Assembly (NCBI GenBank): GCA_031841125.1
Contig: CM063108.1
Coordinates: 69,908,344 to 69,972,343 of the forward strand
From: Acanthococcus lagerstroemiae
Lineage: Eukaryota > Arthropoda > Insecta > Hemiptera > Eriococcidae
Direction of reading: 5' to 3'
DNA: 64,000 bases
Shown here: positions 1 through 9,187 of the stretch, piece by piece
Position numbering within the stretch: the stretch's first letter is position 1
Layout: every line of letters starts with the position of its first letter
Made by a program: the position numbers and the translations under genes
The notes under the pieces: generated by a model
What the model saw: only the letters and a program-made list of their open reading frames with translations
What the model was told of the DNA's origin: nothing
Database searches by the model: none

Positions 1-40
1 AAGTTAGGTATCTAGTGTAGTAACGTTTGAGCTAATGAGA
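1..40 (+). repeat. Terminal fragment of dispersed TIR repeat family F
   Basis: The first bases (AAGTTAGGTATCTAGTGTAG) match the right terminus of the element at 16207-16660, where the same motif is followed by the TATAAACGTC terminus. Only the end of the copy is inside the window. It carries no coding sequence. The assignment rests on direct similarity between the two sites. Confidence 0.5.
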
Positions 41-1759
41 TAGGTTTCTAGACTGAAGACAGCGTGTGGATCTATAACCCCCAGCGGTGGTTTAAAATAA
101 AAAAGAAGAAGAAAAAGGAAATCCCAAGCTACAGAGCTAATGGGAAGGACCCTGTATTGTACTCAAGCGAATCAGTAAAATGTCGTTTACAGGATCGGAA
201 AAGCTGGTGGTGGGCGCGCCAAATTAGTCTACCTGGGTCGTTTGGCAGTCTGGGGTGGTGATCATGATGAAGACTAGAGCCTGCATGGCCTTAACGTCCA
301 GACTTGAAGAGGGAGCTATGTGGTTAAAGGTTCCGAATCGAAAAATGAAAGTTTTGTATTGTGCGCGGTAATTGCACGCGAATTCAAGCGATTACTGAAT
401 GAAGGTAGTTATTCGCTTAGTAGTGCGTTTTCTGTGCCAATCGTTACAAGACTACTTCTTATTTTTTATTTACGTATTTTTTTACTTATTAAAGAAAATT
501 CTGGAATTTGGATTGTTGGTTAGACGTTTTGCCAAGGGCAGTGCCATCATTCATCAGTCAGAATTCAGGGGTTTCAATTGTAGCGCATACTATAGTAGTA
601 AACACTTTCATCAAAAGTACATTTCCAGAAATTTGAGAATTGATTGGTTATTGCGTAGCACCACCCAATTGTTATGTTAACAACGAAGATAAATAGAATT
701 TTCTAAAAAAAAAAAATGATGGCCGGCAGTGTTAGGCCGTGATTTGTGAACGTAAACATTCAGGATTGATAGCATAACACAGTAAATAATCTGAATCCTG
801 CCTGTCTTACTGCTTCATTCAAAATTATTTTTCACCGATTTGCAGGTAGTACAACAGTTCGAAATCGACTTTGTTGGAGAATTGGGATTGGAATTCGAAT
901 TTCTATTGGCTCCAGCGCTGGCAACCAATTTTATATTTAGGAATAGATCATGATGCAAATTCAAATTCTCTTTCTCCATTTTATTTATTGATATTGTAAT
1001 TTTTACATTCACTTTTGCAAACCTGACAGGTATTTAAAAAACAAAAATCATTATTATTTTTTATTACATTTATATTCGTATTTTGTTCCGTTCCGTTTTA
1101 TTTTTATTATTTTTTGTTGCCTGTAGGCACGTTGTATGATCTTCATTTATTTTTTCTAAATTAATCTCTTAATAAGTACACAAAATAAAAATACACTTTT
1201 GTACATTCAAAAGAACTTGGACCTCTAGTTTCAGAGTACAAATTACCAATTTCGTACGTGTTCAGAATTCAGAAATTATGGTTTTTGACCTCTGCTTATT
1301 ATTTATTATTTTTTATCCAACATATAATTGGAAAAGACTGTTTTTCGAAACAACATCGAGTGAGTAAACTGGCTTTTTTATTTGACGGAAACGGAGAGTG
1401 AGGTAAAAACCGCTGAGTTGTTACCTCGCCGCTTGGCTATACAACACAGTGACGAAAACATAATAAGTCGCATTCGCGAATTACATGCCCTGTAGGAGTG
1501 CTGCAATCGCTGGACAAACGTGATCTGATAAGACTGTGCGTAATCGTTTGATTTTGAGTAGATTTTTGAATTTTAATAATTTATATATTTGTCACGCAAA
1601 ATGAATGTTTCCATCATCGATGTGAATGATATATTTAACTTCATCCGTCAAGAATATCGGTAACCCATTCATTTTAGCCACGCAGCTTATGAAAGTTATA
1701 GTCACATTTTCGGATTTTCAATGTAATGATAAAGCAGTTGCAAGGCCTTTCTCCAACAC
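41..1759. other. Non-coding stretch with no recognised gene
   Basis: AT-rich sequence. The only open frames are short, lack splice context or family motifs, and read as chance ORFs. Nothing here is recognisable apart from the repeat terminus at the left edge. It lies beyond the 3' end of the kinase gene and upstream of the lectin gene, so it is intergenic in this window. Confidence 0.6.
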
Positions 1760-2042
1760 CAGTGGCGTCTGGCGTAGCCAGGGGGCGAAGGGGGCGAATG
1801 CCTCTCCCAAAGCACCTGAAATTAAATGTAAAATATGCAAAAATGAGCAAATTTTCACCTTTAAAACACGTTTTTTCGAAAAATTTTTGCTCCGAGCAGT
1901 AATTTTATTTTCATTTTTCATAAAATAGTCCTCTAATGTCGGCAACTTTTAAAAAATACCTCAATTTTCGATTTTTTTCTCCCTTGAAAATTTTACTTTG
2001 CCCCCCCCCCCCGCTTAGGAAAAAATCCTGGCTACGCCACTG
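1760..2042. mobile_element. hAT-type MITE (CAGTGGCGTA family), copy 1
   Basis: The left end starts CAGTGGCG and the right end finishes CGCCACTG, giving inverted termini. The flanks are TCCAACAC (1752-1759) and TCCAACAT (2043-2050), an 8-bp target duplication with one mismatch, as expected of hAT elements. The body has no transposase. A second copy with the same internal sequence is at 12425-12694. It appears to have inserted into the LTR-like leader of the gypsy remnant that follows. The internal C-run and the A/T-rich centre match between copies. Confidence 0.88.
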
Positions 2043-2672
2043 TCCAACATAACACCTTCCCGAAGATGACGTTTCTCGAGAATCTTGGAATCTCTGACTG
2101 TGAATTTGTCGCACACTTCTGTTCAAAACATTTTGCTCACAAAGGTAGTTCCTCGGGAAAATGGACATCCTAGCATAAATTTTACTAAGTATGTGGATTT
2201 CCTTATAACAGGAATACGTTCTCATGTTACAATTCAAATTTAAGTAAATTGTAACAATACCGACGATAGTAAATAATATATTGTGGCGACCGCTCCCAAA
2301 CATTCGATATAAGCGAAGAAAGATCGACACGTTCCAAGCAGCAGAACAGAAGTTCGATATCGGAAGCGATATGGAGTTTCGCCAATAACGCCGGGATATA
2401 GGTATAAAGGCTGTTGCCGGATAGTCTAGTTTTATGCAATAAATTGTTCGTTTTTCAAGCGATCTAATTACTGTTTTGTGCGTTGTATTATAGTGTGACA
2501 TTAAAAGTTCTTTTTGCGTATCTTCGTGCGTTTTAGGGTGCGAATCTCGTTGCATTGGTGTCAGAAGTGGGATTCGACAGTGTGTGTCGTGAAGATCTCG
2601 TTTGGACATTCGTTCTGCGGATTCGGCGTTTCGCGTTAAAGAACTGAGCATCGTCGAAACCTTGCATCCGTG
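2043..2672 (+). mobile_element. LTR/leader-like region of a decayed Ty3/gypsy element
   Basis: This stretch lies directly before a gag-like reading frame. An AATAAA-type signal is near 2430. At 2555-2575 the sequence TTGGTGTCAGAAGTGGGATT resembles the primer-binding site placed after the 5' LTR in many arthropod gypsy elements. LTR boundaries are not defined because no matching 3' LTR was found. The LTR reading is inferred from position and motif only. Confidence 0.4.
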
Positions 2673-3250
2673 ATGGCTCCAAAAAAGTTGTTCGAACTTT
2701 CACAGAAAGAGCTTCGGGAGGAATTGAAGAACCGTGACCTATTGCCATCGGGTTCGAAAACGGAATTGGTCCGGCAGCTGGAAACCTTCCTGAGAGGTGA
2801 AGGTAAGGACCCAGAAACTTCTGATTTTGATGTAGAACCAGAACATGGAAGACGAAGGGTCGATACCGGCTGCTGCTCTCCAGTACATTATGAACATGCG
2901 GAGCAACCAATTGAAGAAGATGGACAACTTGAAGACTGAACACGCTCAACAGTTGAGAGACTTGAAGACCGAACAGTCGAAAAAATGGAAGAACAGTCGA
3001 GGAAAATAGATGAATAGTCGCAGGTAATTGTTCAAGGACTGGAGAAAAAGATAGATGAGAAAATTGAGCCTTTAGCCAAGAAGTTGGAAGATTAAAATGA
3101 AAGAGTGGCAAAACTAGAAAAAGAGCTGGAGGAAGTCTGGACTGGCCGCACCATAATGTCAGTGGTAGTACCTCCAGGTAGCCAGCAGCCTACTCAGATG
3201 GATTCAGCCACTGGTGCATCGTCAGTGGAGGTTCCAGACAGCCAGCCATG
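2673..3250 (+). pseudogene. Ty3/gypsy-like gag fragment with SAP-like motif, frameshifted
   Basis: The ATG at 2673 opens 88 codons (to 2939). Residues about 5-38 fit a SAP-type DNA-binding helix pair (pattern LSQKELREELKNRDL followed by SGSKTELVRQLE). After roughly residue 55 the reading continues in another frame as a charged coiled-coil stretch (EQLRDLKTEQ-like repeats to about 3110), so the gene is broken. SAP-containing gags occur in some insect gypsy-type elements. A related decayed copy lies near 50580-50830. Not a functional host gene. Confidence 0.65.
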
Positions 3251-3288
3251 ACAACTGGTTCCAACTTCAAGTATGGAACAGCACGCAT

Positions 3289-3450
3289 CTTTGCACGCAG
3301 TATTTATTGACTTGAAAAAGGCTTTTGACATGGTCAACCAACGAGCTCTATGGTAGATATTGGGCAAATTTGGCTGCCCCTCCAAAGTCCAAACTCACGA
3401 ATATAATAGCAGACTCCCACACCAATAATAAAGTGCAGGTCCTAGCTGGT
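3289..3450 (+). pseudogene. Non-LTR retrotransposon reverse transcriptase fragment
   Basis: The plus-strand reading contains FIDLKKAFDMVNQRALW followed by an in-frame stop, then ILGKFGCPSK. This is the conserved RT block with the aspartate of the FxDxxKAFD motif, typical of LINE reverse transcriptases. The open stretch is short and interrupted, so it is a relic. It abuts the gag fragment of an unrelated LTR class, so the locus is a mosaic. Confidence 0.7.
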
Positions 3451-3979
3451 AAGTGTTACAGATAAACATTTTGACTATTGTGGGCTCGTTTGTTCTTCGC
3501 GTAAATTTTTTCTAACCCAATCCGGCAGTATTCCTGTCGTTTCGAACCTGCTTTCTCAATTTTATGCTCCATTTGTTCCTCAAACATACTATGATCATGC
3601 TTTATAAGTTTCTTCCTTTGTCTCATGTGAAATATTCAACTGTGAATTAGGTCCGTAATTTTTGGTTTAAACATTTTGTCCAACTCTCTCTTATTCTGCC
3701 TCTGTCATCATTGTAATTTCGAGGTTACGTATAACCAGACAAATAATTTGTACCGAGAGCTAGACTGTCCACTACTTATCCACTGTTCATTACCGATACA
3801 ACACAATACGATTGTTTTAATTAGTACATAATAAAATATAATGACATCGACGAGTAAGCCACCTGTATTTGTATTCGTTGATTGTTAGGAATCGCGGAGC
3901 GTGAAAATAGCACGGTCCTCGCCCCATTTCGGAAACTCGGGTTTTCTATTATGCGGTGTTAGGTCGACGGTGACTCGCG
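3451..3979. other. Non-coding stretch upstream of the lectin gene
   Basis: No coding or repeat family recognised. It would contain the promoter and 5' UTR of the lectin gene if the start at 3980 is right, but I see no clear TATA or initiator element to mark a transcription start. Confidence 0.4.
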
Positions 3980-4149
3980 ATGTTGCTCGAGGTAATATTA
4001 TTGAGCTCGTTTTTTGGTTGCTCAGGAAAAGTGCTCCGATGCGGACAAATCAACGCGCCGCTGAATTTCGATTTTTATGTGATGCAAACCTGCACCCAAT
4101 CCATCCAAAAAGCCATCGATCGAACGTATGCCAAAGGATACCGGATACT
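3980..4149 (+). CDS. Lectin gene candidate exon 1 (signal peptide)
   Basis: ATG at 3980 opens a signal-peptide-like start (MLLEVILLSSFFGCSG), then a polar segment with spaced cysteines (VLRCGQINAPLNFDFYV, then QTCTQSIQ) ending AKGYRIL before the donor CT|GTAAGC. The in-frame TAA lies immediately inside the intron. The exon ends after two codon bases. It is 3 kb upstream of the next certain exon, so its membership in this gene is inferred from strand, secretion signal and Cys content. Confidence 0.55.
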
Positions 4150-7100
4150 GTAAGCAGTTTGCTATTCGACAAAAAGGACTGAGTTTCAATTACGTTCCTC
4201 CGGGTAAACGTTACCGTGTACTTACCATACCTACATAAAAGGTCTAATTTACAGATAAGTCATTTCTTTCGACGTAGGTATATACTCCATAGGTGTTATA
4301 CTGATACGGTATAATGTGAGTTGAAAGTTTTGGAACCAATCTATTTCCAACATTAGGTGTAAAAAAAGAGAACAAAAATCAGGGTTGGTATTCCACTAAC
4401 AAAAGTGCACGAAGTACGATCGCACTTATGGGAGTAAGCGCGCCCCAGACCAGCCCTGAGAGTTCGAAAATGTACGCCGATGAACTTCGGGGTTACGCGA
4501 TCTTATCAACAAGTGATAAATCAGCTGGCGCGTTTCAGTGTGCCTAGCTACAGTCGCTGAAAACTTAAGCACGTCCGAAAAAGGTGTGTCCGAGCTGGGC
4601 AGTGTACTATATCGACGGTGACGCGACGAACAAACCTCGCAAATAAAATTTCTCCCACATTTACTTGACGAAAAATTATTATGTATGTACTTACGAGGTT
4701 TATCCATGTCAGCGTCGACATTTGGACGCTGTGCAGTTTAAGAGAACCAAATGATTCGAAGTTCAAGAGCCATATAGAGACTACACGGCATTGCGTTTAC
4801 TGATAAGCTTTTTTCAACGTGAGTACACTTTTTTTAATCGGGAGCCCAATTTCGAAAAATTCTACGTTTTACGCTCTTTCCAACGATACTAATAACTCAT
4901 TTTGTCAACAAATGTCGATTGGTTCTTTTATACGCTTACAGCGCCCAGTTGCAAGTCTGCAATGTGTTGCCTACATCGCCTGTAGCGGATTTTTGGAAGA
5001 ACTTAAAATAGTAGTTTATCACTGACAACAAACCAATTTCGTCATTCTATAGTTTAGTTAAGTTTTTTCGGAATGTACAGGTAATCGCTCGTACGAGGCC
5101 AGTGAAGGTCTAGCTCTTCTGAAACTACCGGCGTTAGATATGCCTCGCTTCTCTGGTGAGCTAAGTAAGTGGGCATCTTTCAAAACCAATTTTTTAAGCA
5201 TCGTGAATGACCCACGAATACGGGAGAACGACGACGCCAAACGTCAATTCCTTTTTCGCGCCCTGTTGTGTTGGATAATTGAGTGTCTAGGTACTGTATT
5301 ATTATTATTTTCGTAACGATTTCTTTGTTGTCCGCCAAAGTAAAGACATAAAAATGTCAAAAGGACCCCTATCATTTTCTTCTTTCTGAATTCGTTCGCG
5401 TTCATTCTTGAATGAACAAAACAATTCATTAATTACTTACGAATATCTACTCATTTCTATCAATTCAATTACAGCAAACACTTTTTATAACATCATATTT
5501 TTCAATTAAATCAGTCTGAAAGCAGTATTTCAGCTTGAAAACTGTGAATTTGTTTTTCTTAGAATCATCACTGCTGACAGGGGCCCTTTTTACAGTTAAC
5601 TCCTTGTCACGCCCCTCGGACTACCCGTTATCTTTCGCTTCACAAATATTGCGTGTTGCAAGTCTATTCTTATTTTGAACAGACTTTAGATAGCGAGTCA
5701 CAGCTCTGGGTTACACGTACATCATTTCGACCATAGGAACCAATGTTACTTGTCGGAATACTGGTATTAAGGAGAGATTTCCTCTTGGTTCTCGACCTCA
5801 ATTCCAACTTCAAATAATGGACAATCTAATAAAGATTATTATTGCTCCATGTACTTTATAGTTGAAGTACACGCTACACGGGCTGTAAAGCTGATCAAGG
5901 TGCTACAAATGCGGCGTTGTCATACCACGTCATCGGCATAGCGATAGAGAAGAGAATTTGTGATGTAAGAAAGCGTGGGGAAAGTAGAGGTACTGTCTAT
6001 TGTGGTAATATTGGACACTGGTGGTAATGTTAGCCACTCGTGATTTGTTCACTGATAACGATGCTAGCGCTCCTTCAATGAGTTATGAGCAGTTCATATT
6101 ACCACTAGTCTGATATTAACCTATATCTGATAATAATACTAGCGCTCCTACAACAAATTATGCGCGGCCAATATTACCACCAGTGTCTGATATTACCCCA
6201 GTTGATAGTAAACTACCCCAACTATAAAACGCTATAAACAGGAGTGGAGAAATACGCCATTTTTTATCCAATTGCGTCCGTTGATACTGAACTGACTACG
6301 CGGTATGCTCGGCATAGTCGGATTCGGCATCCACGGGCACAGTTGGATAAAAAATAGTGTATTTCCCCACTTGGGTTTGTAGTGCTCTACCTCAACTGTC
6401 CAGTTCACAGATAGAAAGGCATGGGTTTCACAACGTGCGTTTTCGTCCATTTAAATCCCTGTAAAGAATCATTTTCAAATCTGTTTTGTACTCGGGGATA
6501 CACACCAGAGCAGTGCACGATACTGATATCTGTACTCGGATATTGTATCATTGCAGTGCGACTACCGACTACGTACTCGGTAGTTGATTTCACAATACCG
6601 ATACTGATACCGAGTATACTCGTTCAGGAATTGTTTTATGATTAGCGCTGTATCATGACTCATCTCTAAGTGAGCGTTTCATCTTCATACCATGTTCCTA
6701 GGGTAGGTTAAGTGGTGCAGTAGTGATGCCTTATCAGTGATACTCGTAATCGGCGATACCATATCACGAAAACGATTACCTGTTGCTACAATACCGAGTA
6801 TACTCGGTATCGTCCGAGTACTATTCGATATCGTTTCAAGCGATACGATACCGAATACCACGAGTGTATACTCGTATCGTGCACTGCTCTGATACACACA
6901 TAATTATAATTGCGCGCAATAATTGAACAATTGCAACTAACTACGGGCTAACAGCCGACGAAAAGTGGTCTGTTGTCTACGTAACTAAATATATACTCGT
7001 ACAGCATAGTGTCTATACTTAGATAGCTACTAAAAGCGACTAGTGGCTACTCGCTTCTCAAACTCTGTATAAATAAGGTAATGTATACTAGGCACTAGAA

Positions 7101-8485
7101 ACGACTTACTGCTCCTAACGTCTACTCTGTATAAATAAGGTAATGTATACCTATAGACACTAGAAACGACTTACTGCTCCTAACGTCTCCGTTGTTGATT
7201 CAGAAAATGTCGAAAACGGGTCAGAAAACTGTATCGTTTACGAATGTCCAGAGCTGAACGTCACCTCGTTGAAACAATACGATTCTCCGTACCATTACTA
7301 CAGCGCATACGCAAGGATATTGCGTAAGAGCGTATTCGTATTATTCTTACTAAAAAAAAATCCGTTTTATCGCTATTTAAGCCGAGCTAGTTTTTTACGT
7401 ATTAAAGTTGACCTACCAATTTTCCGATTTACGTAGCGGCTGAAAATACGACTTGCGTGCCCAAGGAAGGCGTCTACATGTTCAGCGAAGAAAATTTAAA
7501 TTACACCGAGGCGATGACGAGATGCGAAGAGCACGGAGGTAAATTGGCGAACGTGATTACGGAGGAAGCGACTAATCGAGTGGCTAATCTAATTGCAAAG
7601 TGGAGAAACGCTAGGAGCAAGCTACAAGCGTACGTTGGCCTGAATGACATAAAACAAGAAGGAAAATTTCACAGCATTAACGGTGAATTTCAACATTTTT
7701 TATAGCGAATAGGATTTACATAATCGGGAGGAAAGTAACTATCATTAATTTGCCCGACGTCAAAATCATCGATTCGTACAAACGCGTTCGCATTCGCAGT
7801 CTTTCGATCGAAGTCGTGGCGTCCTTCTTCCGCACGATTTCATTCTCTCGAATTCTAATGATACGAAAGGGCAGCTGGTTTACTACTAAAAAGCATCGCC
7901 AGGTTGTACCACACTGATCGAATATTTATTTTCTACAAACAGGCGAACCGTTGAATTGCATTCCCTTTAGATCGTGGGCCCCAGGGGAACCAAGGACCAA
8001 ATACGAAGATGAAGACTGCGTTACGGTAGACGCGATGCGTTACTGGAGAGTTCATCGGTGTAAGAAAACGATGCCATTTATTTGCGAGATCACTCCGGTT
8101 GGACCATTAGATCTAGCGCAAGCGTACTGCGCTCATATCGACGATACTGGTTAGTTTTACGTTTAGTGTACTTCACAATTCGCGCCGCTTTGTACGCATT
8201 ATCGAAACGAAGAGGAAGGAACGGGGAAGCGAATGAACATGTGCTTACTACGATACTACTCGTACATCGTATCGTGACGATCGTCTTGCATAGCTGAATC
8301 TACATTAATAGTGATAAGGAATATCTACAGCAGCCGCGCGAACCAAACTTATGAAATTCGATCCTACAGGAACGAAGAAAGAATGCGTGGATTATTTCAC
8401 AAGTGCCGAAATCGAAGTAGAAAATGAAATGTGCAACAGAACATATGAGGAAGTGGATACAATCCGAGAACGCAGCGGCAACTGA
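3980..8485 (+). CDS. Secreted C-type lectin-domain protein (multi-exon gene)
   Basis: Exons seen: 3980-4149 (candidate first), 7204-7323, 7437-7682, 7943-8149 and 8370-8485 (stop TGA). The last four join in consistent phase. The product has a hydrophobic N-terminal signal peptide, a Cys-containing N-terminal segment, one C-type lectin-like domain and a short Cys-containing tail. The domain shows the YVGLND strand, the WAPGEP turn, the EDCV and PFICE cysteine blocks and two expected disulfides. The usual EPN/QPD and WND calcium ligands are not evident (GEPRTKYEDEDC, YWRVHRC), so classical sugar binding is doubtful. The candidate first exon ends in phase 2 while 7204 expects phase 1, so a linking exon is probably missing. 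The gene converges on the kinase gene. Likely an extracellular protein; exact orthologue not assigned. Confidence 0.8.
4721..4950. mobile_element. MITE family B, copy 1
   Basis: The termini resemble TTGGACGCT and AGCGCCCAG, enclosing a conserved core (ATTGCGTTTACTGATAAGCT, then TTCAACGTGAGTAC) that recurs at 15938-16202, 49813-50024, 57664-57912 and 61251-61480. It is about 230 bp and has no coding capacity. It lies in the first lectin intron. Target duplications are not clear here. Confidence 0.65.
4951..5089. other. Short non-coding spacer
   Basis: Between MITE B copy 1 and the BEL/Pao gag fragment. Nothing recognised. Confidence 0.4.
5090..5270 (+). pseudogene. BEL/Pao-type gag fragment (DUF1759-like)
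   Basis: The plus-strand reading gives LKLPALDMPRFSGELSKWA, then SFKTNFLSIVND and RQFLFRALL. This matches the LPKLELPKFSGD...W...F pattern of BEL/Pao gag proteins. Only about 55 residues survive and no other element parts flank it. A relic within the first lectin intron. Confidence 0.65.
5271..5986. other. Lectin intron sequence with no recognised feature
   Basis: AT-rich. No coding exon could be supported on either strand. The missing lectin linking exon could lie here or elsewhere between 4150 and 7203. I found no candidate with convincing splice sites and family similarity. Confidence 0.4.
5987..6217. mobile_element. Inverted-repeat element with GGTAATAT arms
   Basis: The left arm (GGTAATATTGGACACTGGTG) and the right arm (complement GGTAATATCAGACACTGGTG) form an inverted repeat of about 30-45 bp. 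Inside, two direct copies of a segment with CTAGCGCTCCT are present. No coding capacity. It is immediately followed by palindromic MITE A1. Confidence 0.6.
6223..6389. mobile_element. Palindromic MITE family A, copy 1
   Basis: Nearly the whole 167 bp is self-complementary. The core hairpin with GACTACGCGGTATGCTCGG and GGATTCGGCATCCACGGGC is shared with the five other copies. The outer arms (GGAGAAATAC / GTATTTCCCC) are specific to this copy. Flanks CCCCAAC (6216-6222) and CCTCAAC (6390-6396) give a 7-bp duplication with one mismatch. The right terminus is TAGTGCTCTA. Confidence 0.75.
6506..6891. mobile_element. hAT-type MITE (CAGAGCAGTGCACGATAC family)
   Basis: Inverted termini CAGAGCAGTGCACGATAC and its complement enclose 386 bp. 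A perfect 8-bp target duplication ATACACAC flanks it (6498-6505 and 6892-6899), the hAT signature. The interior is rich in short GATACCGAGTA-like repeats in both orientations, as in subterminal transposase-binding arrays. No transposase. Located in the lectin intron. Confidence 0.9.
7063..7190 (+). repeat. 62-bp tandem duplication next to a splice acceptor
   Basis: Two copies of a unit starting CTCTGTATAAATAAGGTAAT and containing GACTTACTGCTCCTAACGTC lie head to tail, with a few indels in the second. The duplicated part includes the CTAAC branch-point-like motif and pyrimidine context that precede the acceptor at 7203. Confidence 0.75.
7204..7323 (+). CDS. Lectin gene exon (N-terminal Cys segment)
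   Basis: Acceptor TTGATTCAG precedes 7204 and donor C|GTAAGA follows 7323. It reads NVENGSENCIVYECPELNV, then TSLKQYDSPYHYYSAYARI. The two cysteines lie ahead of the lectin domain. The exon starts with two codon-completing bases and ends with one, matching the next exon. Codon order and the clean splice sites make it convincing. Confidence 0.85.
7437..7682 (+). CDS. Lectin gene exon (first half of CTLD)
   Basis: Acceptor TTTACGTAG, donor AACG|GTGAAT. Reads NTTCVPKEGVYMFSEENLNY, then a helix with MTRCEEHGGKLANVITEEA and the YVGLND strand. This is the first half of a C-type lectin-like fold: Cys before beta 1, alpha 1 with the disulfide cysteine, and the WIGL-equivalent YVGL. Confidence 0.92.
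7943..8149 (+). CDS. Lectin gene exon (second half of CTLD)
   Basis: Acceptor TACAAACAG, donor ACTG|GTTAGT. Reads EPLNCIPFRSWAPGEP, then EDEDCVTVDAMRYWRVHRC and PFICEITPVGP. The three conserved cysteines close the fold. The WND calcium-ligand motif is replaced by YWR. The exon continues into a tail with another cysteine (AYCAHIDDTG). Confidence 0.92.
8370..8485 (+). CDS. Lectin gene terminal exon
   Basis: Acceptor ATCCTACAG. Thirty-eight codons including TGA complete the split glycine and give TKKECVDYFTSAEIEVENEM, then CNRTYEEV with two cysteines. Phase agrees exactly with the previous exon. The tail is not part of a known domain I recognise. A possible AATAAA signal for this strand lies near 9030. 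Confidence 0.8.
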
Positions 8486-9109
8486 AAATGTAGGTGCTAA
8501 AACACTCGCTACGAACAGCACGTTGTCATTTGGCAACCATTCGCAAATACGGGAACAAACAAACACGCCACGCACGCACCAGCTGCGTTGCTTCATCACA
8601 CAACACATCTGTAATTTTCATTGGAATTCTTCGACTATAGAAGCCTGCGATGATTGGCCTTCGGTTATATCAGCATCATTGTCAGTGCCAGTAACAGTAC
8701 GATCATTTAAGGAACGATCATTCGGTCATCGTTACGATACAAACTTTAGCCGAAAAGAATCATTTACGCGTCGTTCGCGACGACTGGTTTAACGGACGCG
8801 CGGAACTACGCGATACCTATGTGTAAAATTACGATTGCACAAAGTGCCGCTTCTTCGTGTAATTCATCGTCCGACCACCGCACGAGCATGATTAAATAAT
8901 ACGAAATACTTCGTGATAAATACGTAAAATTACTTTAGCTCTCTTTCAAGAACGGGACAAAATTATTATATACGAATACTGTACTGTATCAACATTAAAT
9001 AATAACGATAGAATGCGATTTCCATTTCTGTTAATAAAACGTGTAGAAATTACTCGTTTCCAAGTTTCAGTCTGTACAGTAGAAGACGAGAAAGAATTAC
9101 GAGTGATTC
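8486..9109. other. Convergent intergenic region between lectin and kinase stops
   Basis: 624 bp separate the lectin stop on the plus strand from the kinase stop on the minus strand, so both 3' UTRs must share or overlap here. ATTAAA/AATAAA-like signals for the plus strand occur at about 8893, 8993 and 9030. The open frames here are shadows with no family match. Confidence 0.6.
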
Positions 9110-9187
9110 TCAATCTACCATCGATATCTGAGCGAATCCTACTAGTGTTTTGTCATCCGGAACGTCGTGGCTGTCGAAACCAGAGCT
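9110..9187 (-). CDS. fray: fray exon 10 (C-terminal end of CCT domain)
   Basis: Acceptor CTTTATAG then [20 protein letters not shown] and ISMVD before TGA. This is the family's conserved C-terminus (PDE..LIGFAQLS). It joins exon 9 in phase 0. Easily missed because it is only 78 nt and 5.3 kb from exon 9. Confidence 0.93.
   Translation of the reverse strand, partial: SSGFDSHDVPDDKTLVGFAQISMVD

Noticed and set aside
4426..4766. Minus-strand frames with a possible GTAAGT donor near 4694
   Set aside because: They run into MITE B copy 1 and match no family. A real exon is possible but unsupported.
8424..8792. 122-codon plus-strand frame
   Set aside because: Out of frame with the terminal lectin exon, whose phase and cysteines support the other reading.
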